Positions 34,093 to 42,750 are shown, numbered from the stretch's first letter. The stretch is DNA of 64,000 nucleotides from JAGWBG01 sp034421095 (GCA_034421095.1 DAOUKR010000007.1:62001-126000); one strand, 5' to 3'. Numbers and translations: made by a program. The notes: a model not told the origin generated them from the letters alone.

Positions 34093-34539
34093 ATGGGAAC
34101 CCTCGGAACGCCCATTGAGATACTGTTAGTAGAAGACAATCCGGGAGACGTGGAGCTGATTCAGCGCGCCCTTAGAAACTCGGATTATCACTACAACCTG
34201 ACTGTGGCGGTAGACGGCGAGGAGGCTATGACTACATTGCGCCAGCGGGGGCAGAGCTTTCCTCAACCCCTCCCAGATTTCATCTTGCTAGACCTGAATC
34301 TGCCCAGAAAGGACGGCCGTGAGGTGCTGTCGGAGGTTAAAGCGGACCCTCAACTGCAGAGTATCCCGGTTATCGTACTGACCACCTCAAAAGCTGAACA
34401 GGACCTTCTGGATTCCTACGAGGCGCACGCTAATAGTTATGTCGTAAAGCCGGCTGATGCAAGGGAGTCTGAGATGATAATGAGCAAGATACTGGACTAC
34501 TGGCTCAACATCTCCTTGCTACCCAGAAACATTGGATAA
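34093..34539 (+). CDS. single-domain response regulator, Rcp1/CheY-like
   Basis: A 148-residue receiver with no output domain. The acidic pair is E14/D15 (LLVEDNPGD), the phospho-acceptor is D67 in LLDLNLPRKDG, the switch Thr is in IVLTTSK (residues 95-100) and the conserved lysine is K119 in YVVKPAD. The IQRALRNSDYHYNLTVAVDGEEA helix and loop are characteristic of Rcp1, partner of the cyanobacterial phytochrome kinase Cph1, and the adjacent kinase has the matching HDLQEPLR box. It probably relays phosphate to another kinase or phosphotransferase, or acts by protein contact. AAGGAGGTGAGGTATC precedes the ATG. Confidence 0.93.
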   Translation: MGTLGTPIEILLVEDNPGDVELIQRALRNSDYHYNLTVAVDGEEAMTTLRQRGQSFPQPLPDFILLDLNLPRKDGREVLSEVKADPQLQSIPVIVLTTSKAEQDLLDSYEAHANSYVVKPADARESEMIMSKILDYWLNISLLPRNIG

Positions 34540-34550
34540 AGGGGGAAGGC

Positions 34551-35078
34551 TTATACCTGGTCACTCATTACGTTCTTGAACCACTTGCTTTCAAAAAACA
34601 GTAGAGGCTCCTCCCCGGAACCCCGGTACACTTCCTTTACCTCGCCAATATAGATTGTGTGGTCTCCATACTCGTGAGAAGCCACCACGTCACAGCCGAA
34701 AAATGCCAGGACTCCATTCAGGGCGGGGACTCCGCAACCCGTAGTGATGGAATAGTCGTACTCCACATCCCCTTTCCGGTCCTCAGGCTTCCTGGCAAAA
34801 TATTTGCCTACGTCTTCCTGCTTGCCGCTAAGAATATTGACGCCAAAGCAGCGGCGGCTCTCCATGTACTTGTAGGTGTTGGTATTGTGGGCAACGCAAA
34901 TAAGCACCAGGGGGGGCTCCAGGCAGACTGAAGTAAAGGAGTTGGCACTCATTCCATGCAAACCATCATCATCGTCCAGTGTGGTCACCACCGTGACCCC
35001 TGTTGCGAACTCTGACATGCACCTTCTGAAATCGTCTTTAGTAACCAAGATACCACCTTCACTTGAGTTTGCAGACAT
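34551..35078 (-). CDS. flavin reductase family protein (FMN-binding)
   Basis: A 175-residue split-barrel flavin reductase of the HpaC/DIM6 type. FATGVTVVTT, GMSANSFTSVCLEPPLVLICV and CFGVNILSGKQEDVGKYFA are the flavin-binding signatures, and HTIYIGEVKEVYRGSGEEPLLFF the C-terminal strands. It probably supplies reduced FMN to a separate monooxygenase; several candidates (LLM, ABM) exist in the window but none is adjacent. The start is uncertain: the ATG at 35078 lacks a ribosome site, while a TTG at 35048 follows AAGGTGGTATC and would drop ten residues. It is convergent with the response regulator. Confidence 0.88.
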   Translation of the reverse strand: MSANSSEGGILVTKDDFRRCMSEFATGVTVVTTLDDDDGLHGMSANSFTSVCLEPPLVLICVAHNTNTYKYMESRRCFGVNILSGKQEDVGKYFARKPEDRKGDVEYDYSITTGCGVPALNGVLAFFGCDVVASHEYGDHTIYIGEVKEVYRGSGEEPLLFFESKWFKNVMSDQV

Positions 35079-35321
35079 TATATCTGAAACGGGGTGTTTA
35101 CTCTAGCCCCACTTCAACACCCGCAATATTTTTATATTTGCAAGGACTTACATTATGGCTAAATGGTATCGGTGTGACAATGGAAAGACCCTGTCAAAAG
35201 ACCCTTGGTGGGTTGCTCAGGGCCGGCGTGTGTGCTAATTTGGTGGTGTAAGCCCTTATAGCGACGACCCCGGCGCATTTGCTTTGATAGCTTGTTCCCA
35301 GTTTGTTTCAAGGAGTCTAAG

Positions 35322-36197
35322 GTGGAACTACTCAGGAGCCTTGTGTTCGTGCCCGGCAACCGCCATGACATGTTGGAGAAGGCCAGGGATTTCGACGCTG
35401 ACGTTATCATGGCAGACCTGGAGGACTCGGTCCCTCCTGCCGAAAAGCTGAATGCCAGGCAGATTGTGAAAGACTTAGCCCCCAGCCTATCCCAACGAGG
35501 CCGGAAGGTTATGGTCCGGCTTAACTCCCTGGATACGGGGCTAACTCGTGACGAGCTATCGGCCCTGATTGGACCCCATCTCTACGGCGCAAGTTTAGGG
35601 AAGGTGGAGTCTACCTGGGATATAATGGAATGGAGCAGAATGGCCGTCGCCCTGGAGAAGGAGACTGGACTGGAGCCGGGTCACTTGAAGCTCATTCCCT
35701 GGATAGAGAACTCCAGGGCCGTCATGAGGGTCTATGACATAGCCCTTGCCTCATCCAGAATCGTGGGGCTGGCATTTGGGGCTGAAGATTACACCGATGA
35801 CATGGGCGTACAGCGCACCGATACTGGCGATGAGGTGTATTTCCCGAGGGCTGCGGTTGCCGTAGCAGCCAGGGCGGCAGGCGTGGCCGCCTTGGACAGC
35901 CCATACGTGCGGTTCCGGGACGAGGACGGCCTGAAGATGGATATAGAATCGGCTCTAAAGTTGGGTTATAGGGGCAAGTTTGCGATACACCCCGCTCAGC
36001 TTGACATAATCAATGACATGTTCAGTCCGTTGCCCCAGGACATCGAATATGCCCGCAGAGTTGTAGAGGCTTGGGATGAGGCCGAAAATTCTGGTAGAGG
36101 CTCGACATCTCTCGACGGTAGAATGATAGACGTGCCGGTGGTAAAGCGCGCCAGGAATCTACTGGCGCTGGCGGATGCCATTGCGCGGAGGGAGTAG
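35322..36197 (+). CDS. CitE-like HpcH/HpaI lyase (citrate lyase beta/malyl-CoA lyase family)
   Basis: A 291-residue TIM-barrel lyase. LRSLVFVPGNRHDMLEKARDFDADVIMADLEDSVPPAEK carries the metal site and is the CitE signature. VMVRLNSLDTGLT, LKLIPWIENSRAVMRVYDIA (with the metal-binding Glu), LAFGAEDYTDDMG and GKFAIHPAQLDIIN follow. Substrates in the family include citryl-CoA, malyl-CoA and citramalyl-CoA; which applies is unknown. The GTG at 35322 is chosen for AAGGAG six bases upstream and immediate entry into the first strand; a TTG at 35292 has neither. folB begins 13 bases after the stop. Confidence 0.88.
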   Translation: MELLRSLVFVPGNRHDMLEKARDFDADVIMADLEDSVPPAEKLNARQIVKDLAPSLSQRGRKVMVRLNSLDTGLTRDELSALIGPHLYGASLGKVESTWDIMEWSRMAVALEKETGLEPGHLKLIPWIENSRAVMRVYDIALASSRIVGLAFGAEDYTDDMGVQRTDTGDEVYFPRAAVAVAARAAGVAALDSPYVRFRDEDGLKMDIESALKLGYRGKFAIHPAQLDIINDMFSPLPQDIEYARRVVEAWDEAENSGRGSTSLDGRMIDVPVVKRARNLLALADAIARRE

Positions 36198-36210
36198 CAG
36201 GAGGTGAGGG

Positions 36211-36579
36211 TTGCCCTCTGATAGAATAATCCTTGAAGGGATGCAGTTCTATGGCTATCATGGCGGCAGCTCTGAAGAGCGCTCCTTGGGCCAGCCTTTT
36301 CAGGTAGACATGGAGGCTGAGCTTGATCTTAGCGTCGCCGGGAAGTCGGATAACCGAGACGATACGGTGAGCTACACTCACCTGTACCGGGTTGCCAAGG
36401 AGGTGATGGAAGGGGAGCCAAAGTACCTTCTTGAGGCCCTTGCAGAGGAAATTGCCAGATGCTCTCTGGGGGCCTTTCCTATTCGGGCAGTCAGAGTAAG
36501 GGTGAAGAAGACCCGCCCTCCCATCAAGGGAGCGGTTCTTTCAGGGGCGGCCGTGGATGTTTACCGGGCCAGGTGCTAA
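36211..36579 (+). CDS. folB: dihydroneopterin aldolase
   Basis: A 122-residue tunnel-fold enzyme that cleaves dihydroneopterin to give the FolK substrate. The conserved segments are EGMQFYGYHGGSSEERSLGQPFQVD (active-site Glu and Tyr region), DTVSYTHLYRVAKEVM, YLLEALAEEIA and VRVRVKKTRPPIKGA with the catalytic lysine. The start is a TTG at 36211, supported by a near-perfect GGAGGTGAGGG just upstream. It is paired with the CitE-like gene, not with folP/folK, so the folate genes in this window are split between two loci 13 kb apart. Confidence 0.93.
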   Translation: MPSDRIILEGMQFYGYHGGSSEERSLGQPFQVDMEAELDLSVAGKSDNRDDTVSYTHLYRVAKEVMEGEPKYLLEALAEEIARCSLGAFPIRAVRVRVKKTRPPIKGAVLSGAAVDVYRARC

Positions 36580-36609
36580 AAGGTCGGGCCGAGCCGTCCG
36601 GGCTCCCTC

Positions 36610-37866
36610 TTACTCGCGCGGCGCTGCCACTCTTTCGGAAGCCAGCTTGTTGACGTAGACTTGCCCCTCCTTCATTACCAGCTTGATACGGCTCTTTTCC
36701 TGCAATATGGTGATGTCGGAAAGGGGGTCGCCGTCCACTACCGTCAGGTCTGCGGCCTTCCCTTTTTGGACTGTGCCAATCTCCTTCTCCAGACCGAGAC
36801 ATTCCGCGGCCCAGCCTGTAGCTGCAACCAGGGCCTGCATGGGTGTCATGCCGGCGGTTACCAAGTGCTGAAGCTCCTCGGCGTTGTTTCCGTGGACCCA
36901 ACCTCCTGCATCGGTCCCGGCCACTACCTTTACCCCTGCGGCCAGCGCGCGTTGCATACTCTCCACGTGATGCTCACGTAGCGCGCGAGATCTGGCTTGC
37001 CCATGAGGCGTGCCCTTTGCCCCGTGAAATTCGTAGACCGTGAAAGTGGGAACGAAGAAGGTGCCTTTGTCGGCCATCATCCTGACAAGCTCCGGGTCCT
37101 CGTCCAGGTACGTCCCATGCTCTATGGAGTTCGCACCGGCTTCAATGGCCGTCCTCAGTCCGGGGCCACCCAGCGCATGGCACATGGCCCTTCTTCCCAG
37201 GGCGTGAGCCTCATTCACCAGAGCCTCGACCTCGTCACGCCCAAACTCCACGTCTTTGGGGCCATGTCCCGGTCTGGAGCTTGCCCCGCCGGTTGTAGCA
37301 AACTTGATTACGTCCGCGCCCACCATTACCATCTCCCGTACCTTGGTGCGCACCTCGTCCACCCCGTTCGCTATTCCTATAGGGAGGTGTGGGTCTATCA
37401 GAGGTTGGCAATGGCCTGAAGGACTGGTCCTATCCGCGAGACCCCCTGTGGGAGAGATAGGTCCAGTTGCTACAACAAGGCGCGGACCTGGTATAAGTCC
37501 CTCTTCTACGGCCAGTTTGAATCCCGCATCCAGCCAGCCGGCGTCCCGAACTGTTGTGTAGCCCGTTAAAAGGGTCTGCTCTAACACTCTGGCGGTCCGT
37601 ATGGTCTGCACGGTCCTGGGCTCATTTAGTCCCCATCGTCCGACGAGGTCGTATCCGTGGGAGACCAGGTGGTCGTGACAGTCAATGAGTCCGGGAAGCA
37701 GTGTCATACCGGAGACTGGGATAATTTCAGCGTCAGGAGGGAAGGCAACCGCCTCTTGAGGACCGACTGCATGTATGATGCCGTCATCATTCACGAGCAC
37801 CGCAGTGTCCGGCACGGGAGGACTTCCTGTGCCATCTATAAGGGTTGCACCTAGTAGCACCTTCAT
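36610..37866 (-). CDS. amidohydrolase family protein
   Basis: A 418-residue metallo-hydrolase of the imidazolonepropionase/Xaa-Pro dipeptidase-like group. An N-terminal beta-sandwich is followed by LPGLIDCHDHLVS (HxH metal site), VIKFATTGGASS with a lysine at the position carbamylated in related enzymes, AMCHALGGPG and SIEHGTYLDED (two metal His), and AGTDAGGWVHG with the catalytic Asp. The C-terminal KGKAADLTVVDGDPLSDI returns to the sandwich. It probably hydrolyses a cyclic amide, dipeptide or organophosphate-like substrate. There is no signal peptide. GGGGGGCGTCC precedes the ATG. It is convergent with folB. Confidence 0.88.
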   Translation of the reverse strand: MKVLLGATLIDGTGSPPVPDTAVLVNDDGIIHAVGPQEAVAFPPDAEIIPVSGMTLLPGLIDCHDHLVSHGYDLVGRWGLNEPRTVQTIRTARVLEQTLLTGYTTVRDAGWLDAGFKLAVEEGLIPGPRLVVATGPISPTGGLADRTSPSGHCQPLIDPHLPIGIANGVDEVRTKVREMVMVGADVIKFATTGGASSRPGHGPKDVEFGRDEVEALVNEAHALGRRAMCHALGGPGLRTAIEAGANSIEHGTYLDEDPELVRMMADKGTFFVPTFTVYEFHGAKGTPHGQARSRALREHHVESMQRALAAGVKVVAGTDAGGWVHGNNAEELQHLVTAGMTPMQALVAATGWAAECLGLEKEIGTVQKGKAADLTVVDGDPLSDITILQEKSRIKLVMKEGQVYVNKLASERVAAPRE

Positions 37867-37962
37867 GGACGCCCCCCTGTTTCAAAAATTGCAACTTTGG
37901 TATGCCTGAATCTTATCGGAGGATGATAATCTCGTTGATTTTGTCAGTCATAGTATAAGCGA

Positions 37963-38040
37963 AAGCTCCCTGGATGACTACCCAGGGAGCTTCTGCTTGT
38001 TCTCTGGTAAGGCCCCTTCCCGGTCCTGGCAAGGGGGCTT
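37963..38040 (-). terminator. tandem hairpins after the RskA-like gene
   Basis: Two hairpins follow the 38059-39216 gene on the minus strand. The first met is AAGCCCCCTT/AAGGGGCCTT (38031-38040/38009-38018, one mismatch). The second is AAGCTCCCTGG/CCAGGGAGCTT (37982-37992/37963-37973), a perfect 11-bp stem followed by TCGCTTATAC. They probably end that transcript before the amidohydrolase gene. Confidence 0.6.
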
Positions 38041-38058
38041 GCTTGATAGGCTATCTTG

Positions 38059-39216
38059 TTATTGGGCCCTGCTCCTGCTGAGACGGAAGGCGAATAGACC
38101 GCCCGCGAGGAAGAACGCTCCTACCACGAGGCCCATCAAAGCAATGCTTGAGTAACTGATGCTGCCGAAGGTGTCTCCCGGCTTTGGAGGGGCAGGCGGT
38201 ATCTCTATGTTGTAGGTACCCATGGCTTGGGCTGCCAAGTACGTTTGCATTGCGCCTTTCCCGTCGGCACCGGACCCATTGAGGGCCCATTCAAGCATTG
38301 CCGCTGCGTTTCCTAGCATGATTCTGGCTGCATCGAAGTCTTCAACTTCCAACGCACCTAGGGCCAAGTCCCGGGCCTGCCCGGCCATCATGTCGGTCTG
38401 GCTGGCCGATTCCATGACTTCCCCGGCGTACATGGCAATCATATCGCCCCTGGCGGCGCCTGCGGCGGCCATTCCCGCCTGAGTCCCGGCGTCGGCTGCG
38501 TAGCTGAGGACGCCAAAGCCGTCACCAGGGTTCTGTGTCTCACCGTCGCCGTTCAGGTCGCCGGCGTTCTCCCCTTCCATGCCCTCAATGATGTTGACCA
38601 CGTGCTCGGCGTGTGCCTGGACTCCCGCCAGATTAGACGCTTCTGAGGCCAGATTGGCATGTTGGAGGGCGACCATGGTCTGTTCTCTGAGACCCACGGC
38701 GGTGCCCTTGGCGGTGCCCTCGTGGAAGCCGGACATGTACTCTGGGTTACCCTCTGCGGAGAACACGAGATTTCTGATCTGGGCTATCGTCCCGGCAGGG
38801 AACGTATAAACCAGGGCGATCTCTTCGGAGGGGCCTGGGTCATCGTCGGGTACTGGTTCTATGGTGACGGCAAAGGTGTTGAAATCGGCGAAGAGGTTCT
38901 CTCCGGTTGGCTCGTCGTCGGACATTAGCATGAAGGTATGGCTAATCATGCCGTCGGAGTCTGCGTTGAGTATGCCGGTGCTCTCCTTCCGCTCCCCGGA
39001 ATCGCTGACGAACCAGCCTTCATACGCTTGGCCCTCCGGGAGAGACGACACGTTCATAATGTGTATAGTGGCTTTATCACTCATGTTGCCGCTCTCATCG
39101 CTGTCCATAATAGTGACTGTGCCCGAGTCCGAATCTGCCAGGGCTAACGTCAGGGGGATGAGCAAAGAGAGTATTCCCGCCGCCAAGAGAACCGGAAAGA
39201 CCTTATACCAAGACAT
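38059..39216 (-). CDS. secreted, C-terminally membrane-anchored protein with RskA-like domain
   Basis: A 385-residue envelope protein. A signal sequence (MSWYKVFPVLLAAGILSLLI, then PLTLALA) precedes a domain with GTVTIMDSD, TIHIMNVSSLPEGQAYEGWF and ESTGILNADSDGMISHTF, a pattern like the extracytoplasmic domain of anti-sigma-K factors (RskA). An Ala/Met-rich helical region with DLNGDGETQNPGDG (calcium-loop-like) follows, and the protein ends with one membrane helix and RLSRSRAQ. No sigma factor gene is adjacent, so anti-sigma function is not supported; it may be a metal-sensing or structural surface protein. AAAGGAGGCGCC decides the ATG at 39216. Confidence 0.65.
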   Translation of the reverse strand: MSWYKVFPVLLAAGILSLLIPLTLALADSDSGTVTIMDSDESGNMSDKATIHIMNVSSLPEGQAYEGWFVSDSGERKESTGILNADSDGMISHTFMLMSDDEPTGENLFADFNTFAVTIEPVPDDDPGPSEEIALVYTFPAGTIAQIRNLVFSAEGNPEYMSGFHEGTAKGTAVGLREQTMVALQHANLASEASNLAGVQAHAEHVVNIIEGMEGENAGDLNGDGETQNPGDGFGVLSYAADAGTQAGMAAAGAARGDMIAMYAGEVMESASQTDMMAGQARDLALGALEVEDFDAARIMLGNAAAMLEWALNGSGADGKGAMQTYLAAQAMGTYNIEIPPAPPKPGDTFGSISYSSIALMGLVVGAFFLAGGLFAFRLSRSRAQ

Positions 39217-39427
39217 GGCGCCTCCTTTACTTTGAGACCATCTATCTGTAAGCCGCTTTGCTGTACGCTTTCCGTTGTCTATAGTTCGCAGGATGCAACC
39301 TGCAAACTGCACCATAGTATAAGCATTTTTTTTACTCCTGACAAGTCTTTATAACACCAGATAGCAACGAAATTCCGTAGTGTTGTGACTTGGAAGCAAA
39401 AGGGTTATCATCTTTTCAGTACCTTAC

Positions 39428-39451
39428 CTATGGTTTGGCCCTATGGTTTGG
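39428..39451. promoter_or_regulatory. tandem CTATGGTTTGG direct repeat
   Basis: Two identical 11-bp copies (39428-39438 and 39441-39451), separated by CC, lie 65 bases before the TcuA-like gene in the roughly 300-bp divergent gap. It may be a regulator site. TAATAT/CATAAT near 39479-39486 is a possible -10, without a good -35. Nothing else clear is in the gap. Confidence 0.3.
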
Positions 39452-39515
39452 GATACGTATACTGGTGACCTGGGTTAGCATAATATAAAAAGGTTTATTT
39501 TTCGAGAGGTGTGAC

Positions 39516-41009
39516 ATGAGCAGCGAGTATGACGTATTGGTCGTGGGCGCAGGAAATGCTGCGCTTACCGCCGCAATTGCCGCTCTGGAAAATGGCTCTA
39601 AAGTCCTGGTTTTGGAAAAAGCCCCGGAATACTTTCGTGGAGGTAATACTTACTTCACAGGCGGTATCATCCGATGTGCCTATAACGGCATCGAGGACAT
39701 CAAGTCCCTTGTTCCGGATATGTCCCCTGAAGAAGAGCAGTCCGTGGATGTGGGCAAATATACTCAGGACGATTTCTATAGCGACCTCATGCGGGTAACG
39801 GGAGGACTTGCGGACCCTGAGCTTGCCCAACTGTTGGTAGGACAGTCACATCCCACTTTGTTATGGCTGCGTGAAAGAGGTGTACGGTTTGTACTCTCAT
39901 TCGGCAGGCAGGCATTCAAGGTGGGTGACAGATACCGGTTTTGGGGCGGCCTGGTGGTGGAGTCAGTGGGCGCGGGTAAGGGCCTTTCCGACCAGCAGTT
40001 TGACGTTGCCGAAAGGATGGGGGCGGAGATTCGGTATCAGACCAAAGGGGTCAAGCTCCTCCAGGATAAGAAGGGCCGCGTATCGGGAGTCACAGTCCAA
40101 GGCCCCGATGGATTTGAAGATATTTCTGGCAAGTCTGTTGTACTTGCCAGCGGCGGGTTCGAGTCGAACGCCGAGATGAGAGCCAGATACCTCGGCCCAG
40201 GCTGGGAGTTGGCCAAGGTGCGTGGGATACCGTACAACACGGGAGACGGCATTCGGATGGCGCTGGATATAGGTGCGCAACCCCACGGCCACTGGAGTGG
40301 ATGCCACGCAGTGGCCTGGGACTTGAACGCTCCTCCCTATGGCGACAGGGTTGTCACGGAGCTTTATCAGAAGCACTCCTACCCCTTCGGCATCATAGTG
40401 AACGTCCACGGCAGGAGGTTCGTGGATGAGGGAGCGGACTTCCGCAATTACACCTATGTCACCTACGGACGGGAGATATTGCGCCAGCCTCAGAACGTGG
40501 CTTTCCAGATCTTCGACGACAAGGTGAAGCATCTTCTGAGAGAGGAGTACCGCATTCCCCAGGTGACCATGGCTACTGCCAACAGCATAGAGGAGTTGGC
40601 CGACAGGCTTGACATCGACAGGGATGGCCTTGTCCAAACCGTGAGGGAGTTCAACGCCGCGGTCCAGGATAGGGAGTATAATCCCACCGTCCTCGATGGG
40701 AAGGGCACCGAGGGGATTGAGCCTCCCAAGACCAACTGGGCACTCCCCATAGATACGGCCCCCTTCTCGGGCTATGCGGTGACCTGCGGCATTACCTTCA
40801 CCTTCGGCGGACTCAAAATCAACAATCGGGGTGAGGTGCTGGACTGCGAGGAGGCCCCTATTCCGGGTCTTTATGCTGCCGGCGAGCTGATTGGCGGCCT
40901 GTTCTACTACAACTACCCCGGCGGCTCCGGTCTCACGGCGGGAGCGGTGTTTGGGAAAATTGCCGGGGAGAACGCAGCCAGACACGTGGCGACGCTGGCC
41001 AAGGATTGA
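39516..41009 (+). CDS. TcuA-like FAD-dependent dehydrogenase (fumarate reductase flavoprotein family)
   Basis: A 497-residue flavoprotein. The FAD-binding GAGNAALTAAIAA (residues 11-23) has the GNAA variant typical of tricarballylate dehydrogenase (TcuA). RGGNTYFTGGIIR, VVLASGGFESNAEMRARYLGPGWE, NTGDGIRMALDIGAQPHGHW and the C-terminal ITFTFGGLKINNRGEV and PGLYAAGELIGGLFYYNYPGGSGL complete the FAD and substrate domains. It probably oxidises a tricarballylate-like acid or a steroid-like alkene; the substrate is not determined. No TcuB-type partner follows. GAGAGGTGTGAC precedes the ATG. The epoxide hydrolase is convergent, 9 bases away. Confidence 0.85.
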   Translation: MSSEYDVLVVGAGNAALTAAIAALENGSKVLVLEKAPEYFRGGNTYFTGGIIRCAYNGIEDIKSLVPDMSPEEEQSVDVGKYTQDDFYSDLMRVTGGLADPELAQLLVGQSHPTLLWLRERGVRFVLSFGRQAFKVGDRYRFWGGLVVESVGAGKGLSDQQFDVAERMGAEIRYQTKGVKLLQDKKGRVSGVTVQGPDGFEDISGKSVVLASGGFESNAEMRARYLGPGWELAKVRGIPYNTGDGIRMALDIGAQPHGHWSGCHAVAWDLNAPPYGDRVVTELYQKHSYPFGIIVNVHGRRFVDEGADFRNYTYVTYGREILRQPQNVAFQIFDDKVKHLLREEYRIPQVTMATANSIEELADRLDIDRDGLVQTVREFNAAVQDREYNPTVLDGKGTEGIEPPKTNWALPIDTAPFSGYAVTCGITFTFGGLKINNRGEVLDCEEAPIPGLYAAGELIGGLFYYNYPGGSGLTAGAVFGKIAGENAARHVATLAKD

Positions 41010-41018
41010 GGTGCCAGT

Positions 41019-42170
41019 CTACCGCAGCCCTCTGAAAAAGGTCCGCATATCCTCCACCAGCAATTCAGGCTCCTCCAACGAGGCGAAGTGGCCCCCTCTT
41101 GGCATGGTGCTCCACTGCTGAAGGTTGAGAGAGCGCTCCGCCCACTCCCTCGGCGGTTTGAACAACTCCTTCGGAAAGGTGGCTACTGCGCAGGGGACTT
41201 GAACGCGGTCGCCCTGCTCCAGAAACCAGGGGCTGCGCTGGGACTCGTAGTAGAGTCGGGTGGAAGAGCCGATGGTCTGGGTTGCCCAGTAGATTGTGAT
41301 GTTGGTGAGAAGCTCGTCCTTGGTGAAGCGGCTTTCCACGTTGCCGTCGCAGTCGCTCCATGAGCGCCACTTTTCCACAATCCAGGCCGCCAGTCCGGCC
41401 GGGGAATCATTCAGCCCGTAGGAGAGGGTCTGGGGCTTGGTCCCCTGTATGTGGGCATATCCGCCCTCATCCTGACGCCATCGCTCGCGCTCCTCAAGGA
41501 ACACCTTCTCCGCCTCGTTCAGTTCGCGAGTACCCGGACCTATGTATGGTTGAGCGCCGCCGACTAGGGTTATGTGGATGCCCTTTACGACCTGAGAGTA
41601 AGTGTATCCCAGGCGGGCAGTTACGCTTGCACCCCAATCTCCGCCCTGAGCAACGAACTGCTGATACCCCAACTCTTCGGTCATTATCTTCGCCCAGATG
41701 TCCGCGATTCGCCAATAGTTCATCCCCGGCTGCTGGGGGCGGTCCGAGAACCCGAATCCCGGCCCCGACGGGACAACCACGTCGAAGGAGTCCGCCGGGT
41801 CTCCACCGTGGCTGGCCGGGTCGGTGAGCAGGGGTATGATTTTGACCATCTCGAAGGGGTTCTTGGGCCATCCGTGGGTGATGACAAGGGGGAGGGGATT
41901 AGGCCCCTTGCCGCGCTCGTAGATGAAGTGAATGCCCAGACCGTCAATGTTCGTGCGGTACTGGTCAAAGGAGTTGAGCATCTCCTCTTGTGCCCGCCAG
42001 TCAAACCGGGTCCGCCAGTATTCGGTTAGCTCTTTCACGTATGCGAGATTGGACCCATAGTCCCACCGGGAGTCGTTGATTTCATCCGGCCACCGGGTGT
42101 CAGCCAGACGCTCCCGAAGGTCTTCCAGAGTCGAGTCCGGGACGTGTACATTGAACGGTTGAATAGCCAT
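41019..42170 (-). CDS. epoxide hydrolase (EHN-type alpha/beta hydrolase)
   Basis: A 383-residue protein with the N-terminal EHN lid domain (VPDSTLEDLRERLADTRWPDE) and an alpha/beta-hydrolase core. HGWP (99-102) forms the oxyanion hole, the nucleophile is D178 in AQGGDWGAS, and the catalytic His is in MPRGGHFASLEEPELL near the C-terminus. SGPGFGFSDRP matches juvenile-hormone/microsomal-type epoxide hydrolases. It opens epoxides to diols in the cytoplasm, with unknown natural substrate. AGGAGGACTCGGACA precedes the ATG. It ends 9 bases from the convergent TcuA-like gene. Confidence 0.92.
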   Translation of the reverse strand: MAIQPFNVHVPDSTLEDLRERLADTRWPDEINDSRWDYGSNLAYVKELTEYWRTRFDWRAQEEMLNSFDQYRTNIDGLGIHFIYERGKGPNPLPLVITHGWPKNPFEMVKIIPLLTDPASHGGDPADSFDVVVPSGPGFGFSDRPQQPGMNYWRIADIWAKIMTEELGYQQFVAQGGDWGASVTARLGYTYSQVVKGIHITLVGGAQPYIGPGTRELNEAEKVFLEERERWRQDEGGYAHIQGTKPQTLSYGLNDSPAGLAAWIVEKWRSWSDCDGNVESRFTKDELLTNITIYWATQTIGSSTRLYYESQRSPWFLEQGDRVQVPCAVATFPKELFKPPREWAERSLNLQQWSTMPRGGHFASLEEPELLVEDMRTFFRGLR

Positions 42171-42309
42171 TGTCCGAGTCCTCCTGTTAACGTTGCGGTG
42201 AGCTTATCTATCATGCCGGCCCTGTCACGGTTCCGGGTAATTAGCGACCTGGACCTTAGGAGCGGGGTTTATTGAAACAAAGGAGAGTGGTAGGCCAACG
42301 TCTACTATA

Positions 42310-42552
42310 CTAAGAACTTTTCACTGGGAGGTCAAGCTGTAGGCCTTTGACGGTCTCTGCGGGAACCTGGAGGGCGCTCTCCAGCTTTGCATTGGCCGTC
42401 TCGGATTGTACGAGCATGACCCCTAAAGCGCTTGACGGAAGGCCGCCGCCCACACAAGTTTGAAGGAAGGGCAGCAGGCCCGGCGTCCCCATTCGCCGGG
42501 AGATGTCCGAGCCTTTTCCCAAGCGTGTGGCGCTATCGAAGGCCCCGATGTG
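42310..42552 (-). pseudogene. possible C-terminal gene remnant cut by a repeat element
   Basis: A minus-strand reading frame (MGTPGLLPFLQTC, LPSSALGVMLVQSETANAK, VPAETVKGLQLDLPVKSS) runs to a stop at 42310. Upstream it continues only into the palindromic repeat at 42553-42682, which supplies its other residues. It has protein-like composition but no recognised family. It could be the 3' end of a gene broken by the repeat, or chance. The rest of the 42171-42747 gap shows no gene. Confidence 0.25.
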
Positions 42553-42682
42553 TAAGAGGGTGTTTGCAAAGCCCCTTCTCCCCTTGCGGGAGAAGGCTGG
42601 GATGAGGGGTATCACCCTCACCTCAATCCTCTCCCATCAAGGGAGAGGAGGCTTGGGACGCCACTTTAGAAACACCCTCTAA
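42553..42682. repeat. 130-bp palindromic MITE-like element
   Basis: The ends TAAGAGGGTGTTTGCAAAG and CTTTAGAAACACCCTCTAA are inverted repeats (16 of 19 match). Inside are hairpins CCTTCTCCC-CTTGC-GGGAGAAGG and CCTCTCCC-ATCAA-GGGAGAGG, symmetric about GAGGGGTATCACCCTC. The whole element is one large imperfect palindrome with no coding capacity. A related half copy lies at 54843-54921. Confidence 0.75.
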
Positions 42683-42750
42683 GGCAGATATGATAGAATG
42701 CAGCATTGGGGTTGAGTCCATGGGATTCAGATGTTCTTGAGGGATGAGTG

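Noticed and set aside
39963..40985. 340-codon open frame on the minus strand
   Set aside because: It is antisense to the TcuA-like gene, with no motif or ribosome site.
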